Source: Selaginella tamariscina
Lineage: Eukaryota; Streptophyta; Lycopodiopsida; Selaginellales; Selaginellaceae
Length of the DNA: 64,000 bases
Reading direction: 5' to 3'
Assembly (NCBI GenBank): GCA_003024785.1
Contig: PUQB01000079.1
Location: 186,001-250,000, forward strand
The position numbers and the translations under genes were made by a program. This document shows positions 10,978 through 22,596 of this stretch, one piece after another. The notes under the pieces are model-generated. The model ran no database searches. It was not told where the DNA came from and was given only the letters and a program-made list of their open reading frames with translations. Each line of letters begins with the position of its first letter. Positions within the stretch are counted from its first letter, which is position 1.

Positions 10978-11513
10978 GTGCAAACAAGCTCTTTAAGAAT
11001 CCAAATTGGCTATTAAGATCTACCTAGGGAAATTATTATTGATGTGATGAGAAGGTGGTTCCCATACTCTTGGCATGCTGACCTTCAACAACATGCTAAG
11101 AAGGTGTTTCACATATTTGACCAATAGTTGGTTTTATTAAGGCTCAGTGTATTAACATCCCGTTAAATAGTTTGCCCTTTTGCAAGTGTGATTGCGTTTT
11201 CAGTGAGAATGTTGGATACAAATACAAGCTATATATATGTTACGGTGCCAATTGCGAGCTTACGAGCAAGTTTGTTATTATGTCTGGCTATTGGACGATG
11301 AGAGCGGAGCAAGCTCAACAGCTAGACTAGTTCGGGACCTATGAGGTGATGATCTCCTCATACTTTAGATTATGGACGACTCCATTCTAAAGTCTCTGGG
11401 CTAACTAACTGTGAATTCACAAGGGTCATGCTACTGGATTAAAAAAACAAAATAGGACTTACGTTAAAACAGGGTATTGAATTTGGTTGACAGATGAATA
11501 TAAGGTATTTTAT

Positions 11514-12030
11514 ATGGCGAATACTTGCAAGGAACAGGTTGTGTGCATTACTGGGGGCATCGGGGTTTCCTGGCTGGTGAAAAAGGCTGCTAGAAGGTGG
11601 CTATTTCGTGCGTGGTCCAGGTTCGCCATTCAACTTGTTTTATTATACTGAACTAATCGAAATTCATTGCAGATGATCCAATAAAAACTTCACACCTATG
11701 GGAGCTTCTCGGTGCCAAGGAACGATTGCAGTTGTTCAAGGTTGATCTCCTTACTGAAGGTGTTTTCGGCAATGGTGTCTTCCAACACTACAAACGCTGT
11801 GAGGTTTACGGCGGAAAATCCACATGTTGATTTATGTGTGGTTACTTGACGCGTGATCCCAATGTGCTTTCCTTCTGCAGGCAGAGATTGTTGATACAGC
11901 TGTACTTGGGACATTGAACGTTCTGAAAGCCTGCAAGAAATCAACAATGTTGTATGCACATCGTCTAATGTGACGGCCCAATAAATTTTGTCTGAGCTCA
12001 GAAGAACTGTGTCGTAAAAATAAGGTTATT
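11514..12030 (+). pseudogene. CCR/DFR-like reductase fragment, unit 2
   Basis: The ATG at 11514 is kept (MANTCKEQVVC). An extra A in the run before GGCTGC shifts the frame inside the Rossmann start compared with unit 1. The segment with [21 protein letters not shown] and GTLNVLKACKKS remains recognisable, as does the short intron of about 45 bp ending in ATTGCAG near 11671. It has no C-terminal half, as in unit 1. Confidence 0.66.
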
Positions 12031-12204
12031 GCATCAATTGAGATGCCTCAGTTACAACATGTGAGGACGATTGGGGTCCAGTTATGAAGTTCAATGCACG
12101 ATTGCCGGATTTGTTTGTGTAAGGTTGTCTTACATAGCCAATATTAGATTTCCAACTGAAATATTTCAAATGGCATGATAAGTTCGATTTACTCAAGCTT
12201 CCCT

Positions 12205-12635
12205 AATAACAATGTGACAAAGAAATATGTTCCATGGGAGAGAGTGCGCATTCCAGACGGGTAGTAGAGTTTTTTCCAGGCGTTTGGTGGGAGAACCGTG
12301 AATTTAAGAGCACACAAGGTTTGCTATGTACTGATCTAATTGCTGCTTGGTATTATAGTGGCCGAGTGACTTTCAGCATTCTAGATAAGACAAATGAGGC
12401 TTTGTCGCTGAATTCATGCCGTACGCATTTGCAAGCCAAGGTTCGAATTCTAGAGTTTCCTCCAAGACATAAGGCGTTCAGAGCTTGTTATAAGAGCAAC
12501 AACAACAACCAGGTAGAGCAGAACACTCAAGAGATTGTCTAGGACTTTGGTGCCATAGAAGAATGCACCAAAATGTGCAACAAGCGCTGTTATTGCAGCG
12601 GGCTTGCACAGCACCTATGTGGCTAGCTTTTAATC
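12205..12635 (+). pseudogene. Unassigned coding-like stretch, unit 2
   Basis: A single frame from 12234 covers about 100 codons, with VVEFFPGVWWENREFKS, LIAAWYYSGRVTFSILDKTN and AKVRILEFPPRHKAF. Further along, CTKMCNKRCYCSGLAQHLCG is cysteine-rich. It includes the 70 bp missing from unit 1. No family recognised. It could be the missing C-terminal part of the neighbouring reductase locus or a separate gene. Confidence 0.4.
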
Positions 12636-12683
12636 AGGATGTATAGCGCATGTAGCAGCATGCCACTGGCACAACATCACAAT

Positions 12684-12893
12684 GCATGGAACAACATCGT
12701 GCAAGTTTATGTGGAGAGTGAAGATGCTCTGGCTGTTTTGGATCTATATTGAAAATCTGTAAGCCAGATGTGTGACTTTCGTTGTCGTTTTGAAAGCATG
12801 TACAAAAGTTTGTGGATTCTATGTTGGACAATGTATTCATGTTAGAGGTTTGTGTCATTGGATTTGAACAAAGTGGTCAGGTTCCTGTTTATT
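12684..12893 (+). pseudogene. Isolated PPR repeat fragment, unit 2
   Basis: Same two-motif PPR remnant as in unit 1 (LKAC, GQCIH), with extra small deletions. It ends directly at TTTATTGATTACAT, the site where unit 1 carries its insertion. Confidence 0.55.
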
Positions 12894-12932
12894 GATTACA
12901 TTTTTAACCTCACATAATCTTCCTGTCGACAA

Positions 12933-14906
12933 CTAAAATAACCACCGCTTGACTCGCGGCTTTCCCGTTATGAAGGGGTGACTGAGAAACATTTTTGCAG
13001 ATGTTCAACGGGAGTGAGCCTTGAGCTCTTTGATGAACGCTTGTGCTTCAAGAACAAAGCCTCACCTTCACTTGATTTTCAAGTAAGCCCCAAGCTGATG
13101 CAGATCCGAACTCATGGTGTACTGATCATTTTTCAACGTGTTGGTCGTCCAATCTCTCAGAAACATTTTACCAGGCTTAAATGACGCCTCATGAACCATT
13201 TCCAGATTGAGCAGAATATAGTTTTGTATGCCCGCAATGTCGAAGATGACATTCTCCAAACGAATGTCCATATGAACAAGGCCTGAAAGTAGTGAATGAG
13301 CCAACAAAAAATATATCACGATCAGTTTACCTTCAGAATATAACAATCCATCACATGTAAGAGATTATCTGCAAGCATTTTAAAGTCCGCTTCTGTATGC
13401 ACCATGGCAGGGCTTCCCAGTGGATGAACCACTGTTTTCTTCTCTCTGTTGTTACCAGTTGTGGCCCTTGGATGGCATCGAATGAGATATGGAGAAGTGC
13501 AGCTATATGCACGCTCTATGGACTCAAAAGAGACCTGAAGCAAATAAACAAACAAAAAAATGAGAAGGAAGAGAAAGGAGGACTAACTTACTTGAAACTT
13601 CTTGCCGTAACCAACCCAATCCTTGATGGTTTTGTGACAGCCATCACAGTCCAGGAAAATGACAGACTTGGTCGACGTCCTGGAAATGCTTCGGAACAAG
13701 GGGAGCATCCGAATTCTGGTGTTAAGTGCACGCGCTGCTCCCTAGGTACACCATGTAGATTCGCAGGTGAAGCAGGACGAGTTCAACTCTATCTAAGACA
13801 TGTGATATTATGTAATACCTCGTCAACTCGTGAAACTCCTGTGAAAAAACCACAAAGTTAATCATCCTACATCCATTGAAACATACATACCATTCTGACG
13901 CAATCGGTCATGAACAGTTGCCATTTCAGACCAGCCATTGCAAAGTTCAGCAGAAACTTTACATCCCATAGAGCGACGAAGGAAGCCTTTGTTTCTTGTC
14001 CTGTAACTCCTGAACTGCCACTTGGAACATAGAGTCCTCGGGCTTGAACTCTGACAACCCAGAAGTAATGCCTTTCAACTGAAGGCCCATGTCTGATCAT
14101 TTGCATTTTTTTTAACTCCGAACTGGTAGAGGTGGTGCTTTCACACCTATCCATCTACATGTCCACATCCAGTTGTAATTCATGCGGGGCCTGGTCCCAT
14201 ATATGCTCAAGGATGTTGTAGAGCATCAAGTTTGCACTCGAAACAAACTGTTCACCTTGGCCCCTGGGCGGCTGTTTGTCAATATAAGCGCTAATGAGTC
14301 CTTTTAGTTTACTATTGCTGATGAAGAAAACACTTTCAACATCGGCGGGTATACCTTGTGGGATCTCAAGTACGGGGACTTTGCCTCTCAGAGCGGAGAA
14401 GTCTTTGAGAAATGAGCTGAGCTGAGCCGGAGTATCTTCCCCATGACAACGTAAGGCTCACAGCTAGAGAGCAACACAGCAATTTTTGTTTCGAATTAGA
14501 ACGAGCTGCAAACCACACAATCAGGAAACAAGCAACAGTTAATCAAAGCTTACCAACACCAAAGAGACATTTGAGTGTCTTAGCGACAACATCGTTGAAA
14601 AATACCCCTCAGGTTTCCTCAGGCATGGAAGGCGAGTTTTGCAGTGAGTTTCGCGCACTCAAATTCATCCGGCACAACTTGGGCAACCTCGCCAGCATTG
14701 ACAACGAAAACCAAACAACGTTGTCTGTGGAAAAATCAAATCCTCTTCAGTCAGCGTTGTGCCATTAGACAGCTTGAGGTTGCCTTTAAGCCATGCGTTT
14801 TGCAATTTGACAATATACTAGCTACACGCTTGTCTTCCTCAGGAACAGAAACCTTTATCGTTGGATTCCCATCCTCGTCTAGAATCTCCATCCTTGTCGT
14901 CGCCAT
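12933..14906 (-). pseudogene. Kinase-like gene A, unit 2
   Basis: Start codon at 14906, stop at about 12933. It keeps LVHMDIRLENVIFDI, ILLNLEM and SSDLHQLG near 13100-13290, and ESIERAYSCTSPYLIRC upstream of the kinase core near 13500. The header domain and middle region are more broken than in unit 1. The catalytic-loop aspartate and asparagine are still encoded, so the decay does not target the active site. Several frame breaks. Confidence 0.58.
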
Positions 14907-14929
14907 GGTTAGGGTTAGGGTTAGGGCAT
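14907..14929. promoter_or_regulatory. TTAGGG x3 bidirectional spacer, unit 2
   Basis: Identical to the unit 1 spacer, base for base, between the A start (14906) and the B start (14930). Confidence 0.6.
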
Positions 14930-17093
14930 ATGGAATGGAGGAGGCTATGCATCAAGGACGTGGAGGGATTGGAGGTACTGTCTGTTCGCATGCCTCCTGA
15001 GGGTAAGCTCGTGAGCAGCCTTTATGTAGTGCTTGCTGGTGGCAGGCATGACGGAACTCTTCAGCTTGCGGATGAAGACATTACACTCACCCAAGGGGGT
15101 AGGTTTTTGCTGAGCATAGGATCATCTTTGTGCCCTCAGTTGTCAATCGGCAGCTCAAGCGCATCGCTCCGGATGCTCAAAACAGGGCCGCGATCAGGCT
15201 CAAGCTGCTCCATCTCCCCAAACACGCATAGGGATGGATTCTTGACGATGACGACGAGGTCGTGTTGTGCTCCCTGGCTTGTCTTGGTGAGTTTTGTTCA
15301 TAGATATACTTTGCTTGCCTTGGTTCCGAGATTTGTTCATAGATATACTTTGCTTGTCTTGTTTGTTCATATGTACTGCTTTGTTTTAGATTGTTGCGAC
15401 TCCAAGGCCGAAATCACCAGCTTAGTGTCCAGCTGCCCTCCATACAAGGTGACGGGATCGGACGCAGTCGAAAGCCTCACAGCCTATCTCAACAATTTCA
15501 CGTTGCTGAAAGCCAAGGTTCCCATGCTTGAGATCCCGTCTCAAGCATCGCTGCAAGTCCGAGATTCGTTCTTTCTAAGTAACAGCAAGCTGGCCGGGCT
15601 CATCAGCACCTTCTTGGACACTCGTTGGCCTCGTCCTCGGCTGGGTGGCCAAATGTCTAATTTTTCTGCCGTGTTCCATCTTTGGAACATACTGGACCTT
15701 ATCTCAAAGGAAGCTCCTCAAGATAGCCAGCTTTCGACTACATTGTCCACAATTAACAACAACAACTGCACTTCTTCGACTGAAGAACAAGAAGAAGTAG
15801 TAGAAGGAATTGGAGTGTCAACGGAGCTATGGGAGCGACATGCAGCTTCTTGGAAATCAAATCCAACTTTGATGTTGCTGTCAAAGAACTGCACAAGAAG
15901 AAGGATGAGCCACTTCCGGCGTTTGTCTATGGTGTTGTCAAGTTTTTGCTATGCTTTGCAATAGCATGATCCAAGTTTCAAGTGTTCATCAGGGACACCG
16001 TGAAAATGGTGCGTTTGTTTCCAAGTAATTGCTTGCTAGTATTACTATTTTCTCTCTGTACAGGAACTCCGCAGTGTCACACGCTTCTACATGATGGCAA
16101 ACCTGTTTGATAGGGCTGAATTGCTGTTAGTTCACTTGAAGCTTTATTTTCTGCTTCTTGGCATGCAGCACGCCTTACCTACGAGTCCAACATAGTATAT
16201 TACCACTCACAACGTTGATTTATTCCAGATTTCCATGCCTCTACCCCTATTCCGCTCTTTGCAGAGAGGCAACTCCTTCATCTATTTGAGCTCCAGTAGC
16301 TGTAAGAAGACATTCGCAATTGGTCGTCCTATCAACAAAAGTTCCACTTTCTCGTTAGCTTCAAAGATATTCAACAAGCTTACTTGGAATGCCGGTCCCC
16401 GTATTTGATACGCGCAATCCGTCCCCATGTCTGGAGAATTAAGTGTATACGGTTTGTGTTCGGCCTCTGGGAGGCCCCGTGGTTGTGCAATCCGAAAATG
16501 AAGTTCAAAAGCTCGCTTCCAATTTATTATCTGCAATAGATGTTCTACACAGTCGAGGTATTACAAAAGCTGGTTTTCTTTTCATGAAAAATTTGCGCTG
16601 CTACTTTCTTCAGGTTTGGTTCATTGAGACATTCGCATGGACAACATGATATGTGGACTATTCATCAACCTTGGATTTTATATTGATTGACCTCGAGCTG
16701 GTTGCAGAGCCAAGTGATGTTGAAGAATTGTTTCTAAACGGCTGGACAAAAACTACTACTACGCCGGAGAAATGTTACACCTTCACATCAGACCTTCATC
16801 AGCTTGGCTGCTGTTGGAGGGAACATTAGCTGCCCTGTCTCCCCTGGCTCAGGAATTTATAAGCCAACTGAAGTCTCATGGGCAATAGTAAGTTCAGCTG
16901 TTTTTGTTTTTAAATATTTATTCATTTATTTATATATTTATTTTGATTCTACAGTGTTTCTGCAAGGACTAATGCAACAACACGAGTGCTTGTGGCCGGA
17001 GATACAAAGAGAAAGAGGAAAAGATTGGGAGCTGAATCAGTTGAGCAAAAGGTATGTACGAGTGAATCCTCCTCATCTCTAAGAGTTTTGTGA
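14930..17093 (+). pseudogene. Kinase-like gene B, unit 2
   Basis: The header is better preserved than in unit 1: VRMPPEGKLVSSLYVVLAGG and GTLQLADEDITLTQGG. The middle domain reads DSKAEITSLVSSCPPYKVTG, KVPMLEIPSQAS and FFLSNSKLAGLISTFLDTRW. The kinase part keeps the DLEL segment, and HQLG is legible near 16800. The tail again has the KRKRKR-type basic run and ends at TGA 17091-17093. Introns are in the same places as unit 1. A few frame breaks remain. Confidence 0.6.
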
Positions 17094-17320
17094 TTGAGCC
17101 GCATGATATGTTCGCGCCGAGTCCCCGCTCTACCAAGCATGACTGAACCGGCAAGTTGCTCCCGCTGACAATCTTCCAGCCGAATTCCAATCCGAGTAGA
17201 AGTTTGAGACTTTACTTTGTGATGCCATCTTCCACTTCGCAACTTGCTGTGCAATGCAACTGCAACGTCTTCTTTTTGGCTGTGATTGATCAAATCAGGG
17301 AGCCAGCTTTCAGTTAACCA

Positions 17321-17437
17321 ATGGCATTGCAAGGACCAACAATCGACTCCAAAAATTGGAAGGTAATTAATGAAACTTTGTCTATGGGTGACTGTGACAT
17401 TCTAAGTGACAGTTCGTTAAATGTGTTCAAATGCTGA
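17321..17437 (+). CDS. Conserved 38-codon ORF, unit 2
   Basis: Reads MALQGPTIDSKNWKVINETL with the same length and stop as unit 1. Substitutions are few (T to I, F-T to S-M). Confidence 0.35.
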   Translation: MALQGPTIDSKNWKVINETLSMGDCDILSDSSLNVFKC

Positions 17438-17717
17438 AAGAATTAGTTTCGTAGTTCCATGGGTGATGAAGCTGATATTCGCCACCTTAACCAGGCTAAA
17501 TATATTCCACGTGTAGGAAGTTAGCTCTCCCACGTAGCTAGGTTTGCGTCTTGTTGAAGAACCATTGCATTTTTGTGATATGGCCGCTGGAGTCTTACAA
17601 GCAGGTACATTACTATATACTATATGTTTAAGGGTTCATTTTATTTATTTATTTATTTGTTGACCATTCTACCACAGCATTTTTCTTTAAACATCAACTT
17701 CCCAAGATTGAACAAAA

Positions 17718-18622
17718 TTAATGAATTTTGATGGGATGGGCACGGTACCACTTGGTTGCCCACCCATTTTTTGGCCTTCCAACATAGGGCAACCAGCATG
17801 GCTGCTCACTTGATCCGGTGTACCATCTGGACGAGTGAGCCAGAAGAGTAGCAAATTCCCCTATCTCGGTCTAATAGAGACAACTTCTTCAACTACAACT
17901 TCTGAGCAACTGGCATTACTTCTGCGAGGGAAGATCGTCTCACCTCCACGTTTCACATTGCTCTTGGGTGTCATGCACAACCTCAAGCAAAACATTACCA
18001 TCAAAATGTCACTTACAAGTACATCAAAGCCGTGAGAACTCTTTGACCTCCATTTACTCGTCCAGAATTAAGCAAATCAACTGAGAAGTGGTCCTCATGT
18101 GTATCGAACAGTTGCCCCTTTTTGTATTGTAACACATGGAGGTGCTCGCCATTTTCTATAAGAAAAAAAACAAAGATGCATTTACTATAGCAGAGTCTTA
18201 GTACCTTTTGGAATATTTGTTAACCATGAGAGCCGGTATAAAATGCTGTCATGACTGATATTTAAAAAACATCCTAAATTGGTCATTGACCTATGTTAAT
18301 AATGAATCAAATGGCACAGTCAAACAACAAAATAATCAAACTTGCTCCTCCTTTGCTTGCCAGTCGATACATCTACCACCAGTGCACGTGTCAGATGAGG
18401 CGTTGCCAAGTCAATCAAATGCTCACACTCGGTAATTGTCTGAGAATAAACACCAAACACTAAACCACACAGCAAATCAGAATTATTTATCAGAAAATTT
18501 TGAATCAAATGTATCTTGGGGTTATTATGGGAGATTATCAACGCATTATCACCATGCGTCACTACAAGAAACTAAAACACTCCAAAAGACACAATAATGA
18601 ATAAAAATACGAATGACATCAT
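17718..18622 (-). pseudogene. Prolyl 4-hydroxylase-like gene, unit 3
   Basis: The N-terminal exon is in good order: an 80-codon frame (18562-18320) covers THGDNALIISHNNPKIHLIQ to STGKQRRSK, including ITECEHLIDLATPHLTRALV. The C-terminal exons keep GGETIFPR and the KW segment near 17750. Combined with unit 2, all expected catalytic elements exist somewhere in the array, but no single copy is intact. Confidence 0.7.
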
Positions 18623-19195
18623 GTGCAAACAAGCTCTTTAAGAATCCAAATTGGCTATTAAGATCTACCTAGGGAAATTATTATTGATGTGATGAGAAGG
18701 TGGTTCCCATACTCTTGGCATGCTGACCTTCAACAACATGCTAAGAAGGTGTTTCACATATTTGACCAATAGTTGGTTTTATTAAGGCTCAGTGTATTAA
18801 CATCCCGTTAAATAGTTTGCCCTTTTGCAAGTGTGATTGCTTTTTCAGTGAGAACGTTGGATACAAATACAGGCTATATATATGTTACGAGTGCCAACTG
18901 CGAGCTTATGAGCAGGTTTGTTATAATGTCTTGCTAAGCTCAACAGCTAGACTAGTTCGAGGCCTATGGACGATCTTCATACTATAAATTATGGACGACT
19001 CCATGCTAAAGTCTCTGGGCTAACTGTGAGTTTTGCCAGGGCATTGGTTTGTCATGCTGCTACTGGATTAAAGAAACAAAAACATGACTTACGTTAAAAC
19101 AGGAGGTGGATCCCAGTATTGAATTTGGCTGGCAAGATGAATATAAGGCATTGCTATATGGATAATCGCTGCTGTTGACGAAGGGGTTCTCGGGT

Positions 19196-19745
19196 ACGGC
19201 GGATACTTGCAAGGAACAAGTTGTGTGCATTACTTGGGCATTAGGGTTCTCTGGCGTCTTGGCTGGTGAAAAGGCTGCTAGAAGGTGGCTATTTCGTGTG
19301 TGGTACTGTCCGGGATCCAAGTTTGCCATTCAACTTGTTCTATTGTAGTGAACTAATGGAAATTCATTGCAGATGATCCAATAAAAACTTCACACCTGTG
19401 GGAGCTTCTCGGTGCCAAGGAACAATTGCAGCTATTCGAGGTTGATCTCCTTACTGAAGGTGTTTTCGATAATGGTGTCTTCCACGCTACAAACGCTGTG
19501 AGGTTTACGGCGGAAAATCCACAGGTTGATTTATGTGTGGTTACTTGACGTGTGATCCCAATGTGCTTTCCTTCTGCAGCAGAGATTGTTGATACGACTG
19601 TACCTGGGACATTGAACGTTCTGAAAGCATGCAAGAAATCAACGACGGTGAAATGTGTTGTATGCACATCGTCTACTGCGACGGCCCAATGAATTTGTCT
19701 GAAGCTCAGAAGAACTGTGCCATAAAAATAAAGGTTATTGCATCA
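19196..19745 (+). pseudogene. CCR/DFR-like reductase fragment, unit 3
   Basis: This is the most informative copy. The dinucleotide-binding region reads CIT-G-ALGFSG then SWLVKRLLEGGYFVCGTVRDP once a shift is allowed for, a proper TGxxGxxG pattern. Next come [40 protein letters not shown] and GTLNVLKACKKS, then KCVVCTSSTATAMNLSEAQK near 19655-19705. The homologous start codon is ACG rather than ATG. These residues fit cinnamoyl-CoA/dihydroflavonol reductase relatives. The C-terminal half is absent. Confidence 0.7.
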
Positions 19746-19892
19746 ATTGAGAGGCCTCAGTTACAACAAGTGAGGACGATTGGGGTCCAGTTATGAAGTT
19801 CATGCAGGATTGCCGGATTTTGTTTGTGTGTAAGGTTGTCTTACATAGCTAATATATTTAGATTTTCAACTGAAATGACATGATAAATTCGA

Positions 19893-20325
19893 GCTTCCCT
19901 ATAACACTGTGACAAAGAAATATGTTCCATGGGAGAGAGTGCGCATTCCAGACGGGTAGAGGTTTTTCCAGGCATTTGGTGGGACAACCGTGAATTTAAG
20001 AGCAACAAGGTCTACTATGTACTGATCTAATTGCTGCTTGGTATTATAGTGGCCGAGTGACTTTCAGCATTCTAGATAAGACAAATGAGGCTTTATCGTT
20101 GAATTCATGTTGTACGCATTTGCAAGCCAAGGTTCGAATTCTGGAGTTTCCTCCAAGGCACAAGGCGTTCAGAGCTTGTTATAAGAGCAACAACAGCAAC
20201 CAGGTAGAGAAGAACACTCAAGAGATTGTCTGGGACTTGGTTGGTGCCATAGAAAAATGCACCAAAATGTGCAACAGGCGCTGTTATTGCAGCGGGCTTG
20301 CACAGCACCTATGTGGCTAGCTTTT
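19893..20325 (+). pseudogene. Unassigned coding-like stretch, unit 3
   Basis: The longest open part (20057-20320) reads MTFSILDKTNEALSLNSCCT, then AKVRILEFPPRHKAFRAC, VEKNTQEIVWDLVGAIEKC and CYCSGLAQHLCG. WDLVGAIEKCTKM looks like an amphipathic helix. No family recognised. Confidence 0.4.
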
Positions 20326-20379
20326 TAATTAGGATGTATAGCGCATGTAGCAGCATGCCACTGGCACAACATCACAATG

Positions 20380-20594
20380 CCATGGAACAACATCGTGCAA
20401 GTTTATGTGGAGAGTGAAGATGCTTTGGCCTATTTTTGGATCTATATATGAAAATCTGTAAGCCAGATGTTGTGACTTTCGTTGTCGTTTTGAAAGCATG
20501 CGCAAAAGTTTGTGGATTCTATGTTTGGACAATGTATTCATGTAGAGGTTTGTGTCATTGGATTTGAACAAAGTGGTCAGGTTCCAGTTTATTG
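20380..20594 (+). pseudogene. Isolated PPR repeat fragment, unit 3
   Basis: Same remnant as in the other units, with KPDVVTFVVVLKACAKVCGF readable around 20460-20515. Confidence 0.55.
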
Positions 20595-20632
20595 ATTACA
20601 ATTTTAATCTCACATAATCTTCCTGTTGACAA

Positions 20633-22573
20633 CTAAAATAACCACCACTTGACTCACGGCTTTCCCGTTATGAAGGGGTGACTGAGAAACGTTTTTGCAG
20701 ATGTTCAACGGGAGTGAGCCTTGAGCTTTTGATGAACGCTTATGCTTCAAGAACAAAGCCTTCGGAGAACTCCGCCTTCACTTGATTTTCAAGTAAGACC
20801 CCAAGCTGATGCAGATCCGAACTCACCGTGTACTGATCATTTTTCAACGTGGTGGTCGTCCAATCTCTCAGAAACATTTTACCAGGCTTAAAAGATGCCT
20901 CATGAACCATTTCTAGATCAAGTAGAATATAGTTTTGTCTGCCCGCAATGTCAAAGATGACATTCTCCAAACGAATGTCCATATGAACAAGGCCTGAAAG
21001 TAGTGAATGAGCCAACGAAAAATATATCACGATCAGTTTACCTTCAGAATGTAGACAATCCATCGCCTGTAAGAGATTATCTGCAAGCATTTTAAAGTCC
21101 GCTTCTGTATGCACCATGGCAGGGCTTCCCAACGGATGAACCACCACATTGTACTGTTTTCTTCTCTCTGTTGTTACCAATTGTGGCCCTTGACGGCATC
21201 GAATGAGATATGGAGAAGTGTAGCTATATGCATGCTCTATGGACTCAAAGAGACCTGAAGCAAATAAACAAACAAAAAAATGAGAAGGAAGAGAAAGGAG
21301 GACTAACTTACTTGAAACTTCTTGACGTAACTAACCCAATCCTGATGGTTTTGTGACAGCCATCACAGTCCAGGAAAATAACAGACTTGGTCGACGTCCT
21401 GGAAATGCTTCAAAACAAGGGGAGCATCCGGATTCTGGTGTTAAGTGCACGCTACATCCCTAGATACACCATGTAGATTCGCAGGTGAAGCAGGATGAGT
21501 TCAACTCTATCTGAGACATGTGATATTATGTAATACCTCGTCAACTCGTGAAACTCCTGTGAAAAAACCACAAAGTTAATCATCCTACATCCATTGAAAC
21601 ATACATACCATTCTGACGCAATCGGTCATGAACTGTTGCCATTACAGACCAACCATCGCAAAGTTCAGTAGAAACTTTATAGTCCCATAGAGCCATGAAG
21701 GAAGCCTTTGTTTCTTGTCTTGTAACTCCTGAACTGCCACTTGGAACATAGAGTCCTTGGGCTTGAACTCTGACAACCCAGAAGTAACGCCTTTCAACTG
21801 AAGGCCCATGTCTGATCGTTTTGCATTTTCTTAACTCCGAACTGGTAGAGGTGGTGCTTTCACACCTATCCATGTACATGTCCACAGCCAGCTGTAATTC
21901 ATGCGGGGCCTGGTCCCAGATATGCTTAAGGATGTTGTAGAGCATCAAGTTTGCACTTGAAACAAACTGTTCACCTTGGCCCCTGGGCGGTTGTTTGTCA
22001 ATATAAGCGCTAATGAGTCATGCTAATTTACTATTGCTGATGAAGAAAGCACTTTCAACGTCAGGGGGTATACCTTGTGAGATCTCAAGTACGGGACTTT
22101 GCCTCTTAGAGCGGAGAAGTCTTTGAGAAATGAGCTGAGCTGAGCCGGAGTATCTTCCCCAGTGAGATCAAAACGAGCTACAAAACCACACAATCAGGAA
22201 ACAAGCAACAGTGAATCAAAGCTTACTAGCACCGGAGAGACATTTGAGTGTCTTAGCGACAACTTCTAGTGCATCATTGAAAATGTCCCTCAGGTTTTCC
22301 TCAAGCACGAACGCAAGTTTTTTAGTGAGTTTTTGTGCGCTCGAATTCATCTAGCACAAACTTGGGCAACCTCGCCAGCATTGACGACGAAAACCAAACA
22401 ACACTGTCTTGCGGAAAATCAAATCCTCTTCAGTCAGCGTTGTGCCATCAAACAGCTTGAGGTTGCCTTTAAGCCCTACGTTTTGCAATGTTGACAATAT
22501 ACTAGCTACACGCTCGAGAACTGAAACCTTTATCGCCGAATTCCCATCCTCGTCTAGAATCCGTCGTTGCCAT
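20633..22573 (-). pseudogene. Kinase-like gene A, unit 3
   Basis: The kinase core is the cleanest of the three copies. One frame (21180-20740) runs through NVVVHPLGSPAMVHTEADFK, GLVHMDIRLENVIFDIAG, YILLDLEMVHEASFKPGKMF and SSDLHQLGVLLENQ to FSEGFVLEA, reading through the 48-bp intron. Here the DFG-equivalent is DLE, whereas unit 1 has NLE. The header and middle parts carry deletions. The start codon is at 22573. Confidence 0.6.
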
Positions 22574-22596
22574 GGTTAGGGTTAGGGTTAGGGCAT
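22574..22596. promoter_or_regulatory. TTAGGG x3 bidirectional spacer, unit 3
   Basis: The three repeats are intact, but the gene B start that follows is GTG (22597) instead of ATG. Confidence 0.55.

Larger units (their letters stand above)
9975..17588 (+). repeat. Tandem unit 2 of about 7.6 kb
   Basis: Second direct copy, beginning at the same GGAGTCTTACAAGC junction. It lacks the 284-bp insertion of unit 1. Unit 2 shares more small variants with unit 3 than with unit 1, for example in the hydroxylase region. Confidence 0.93.
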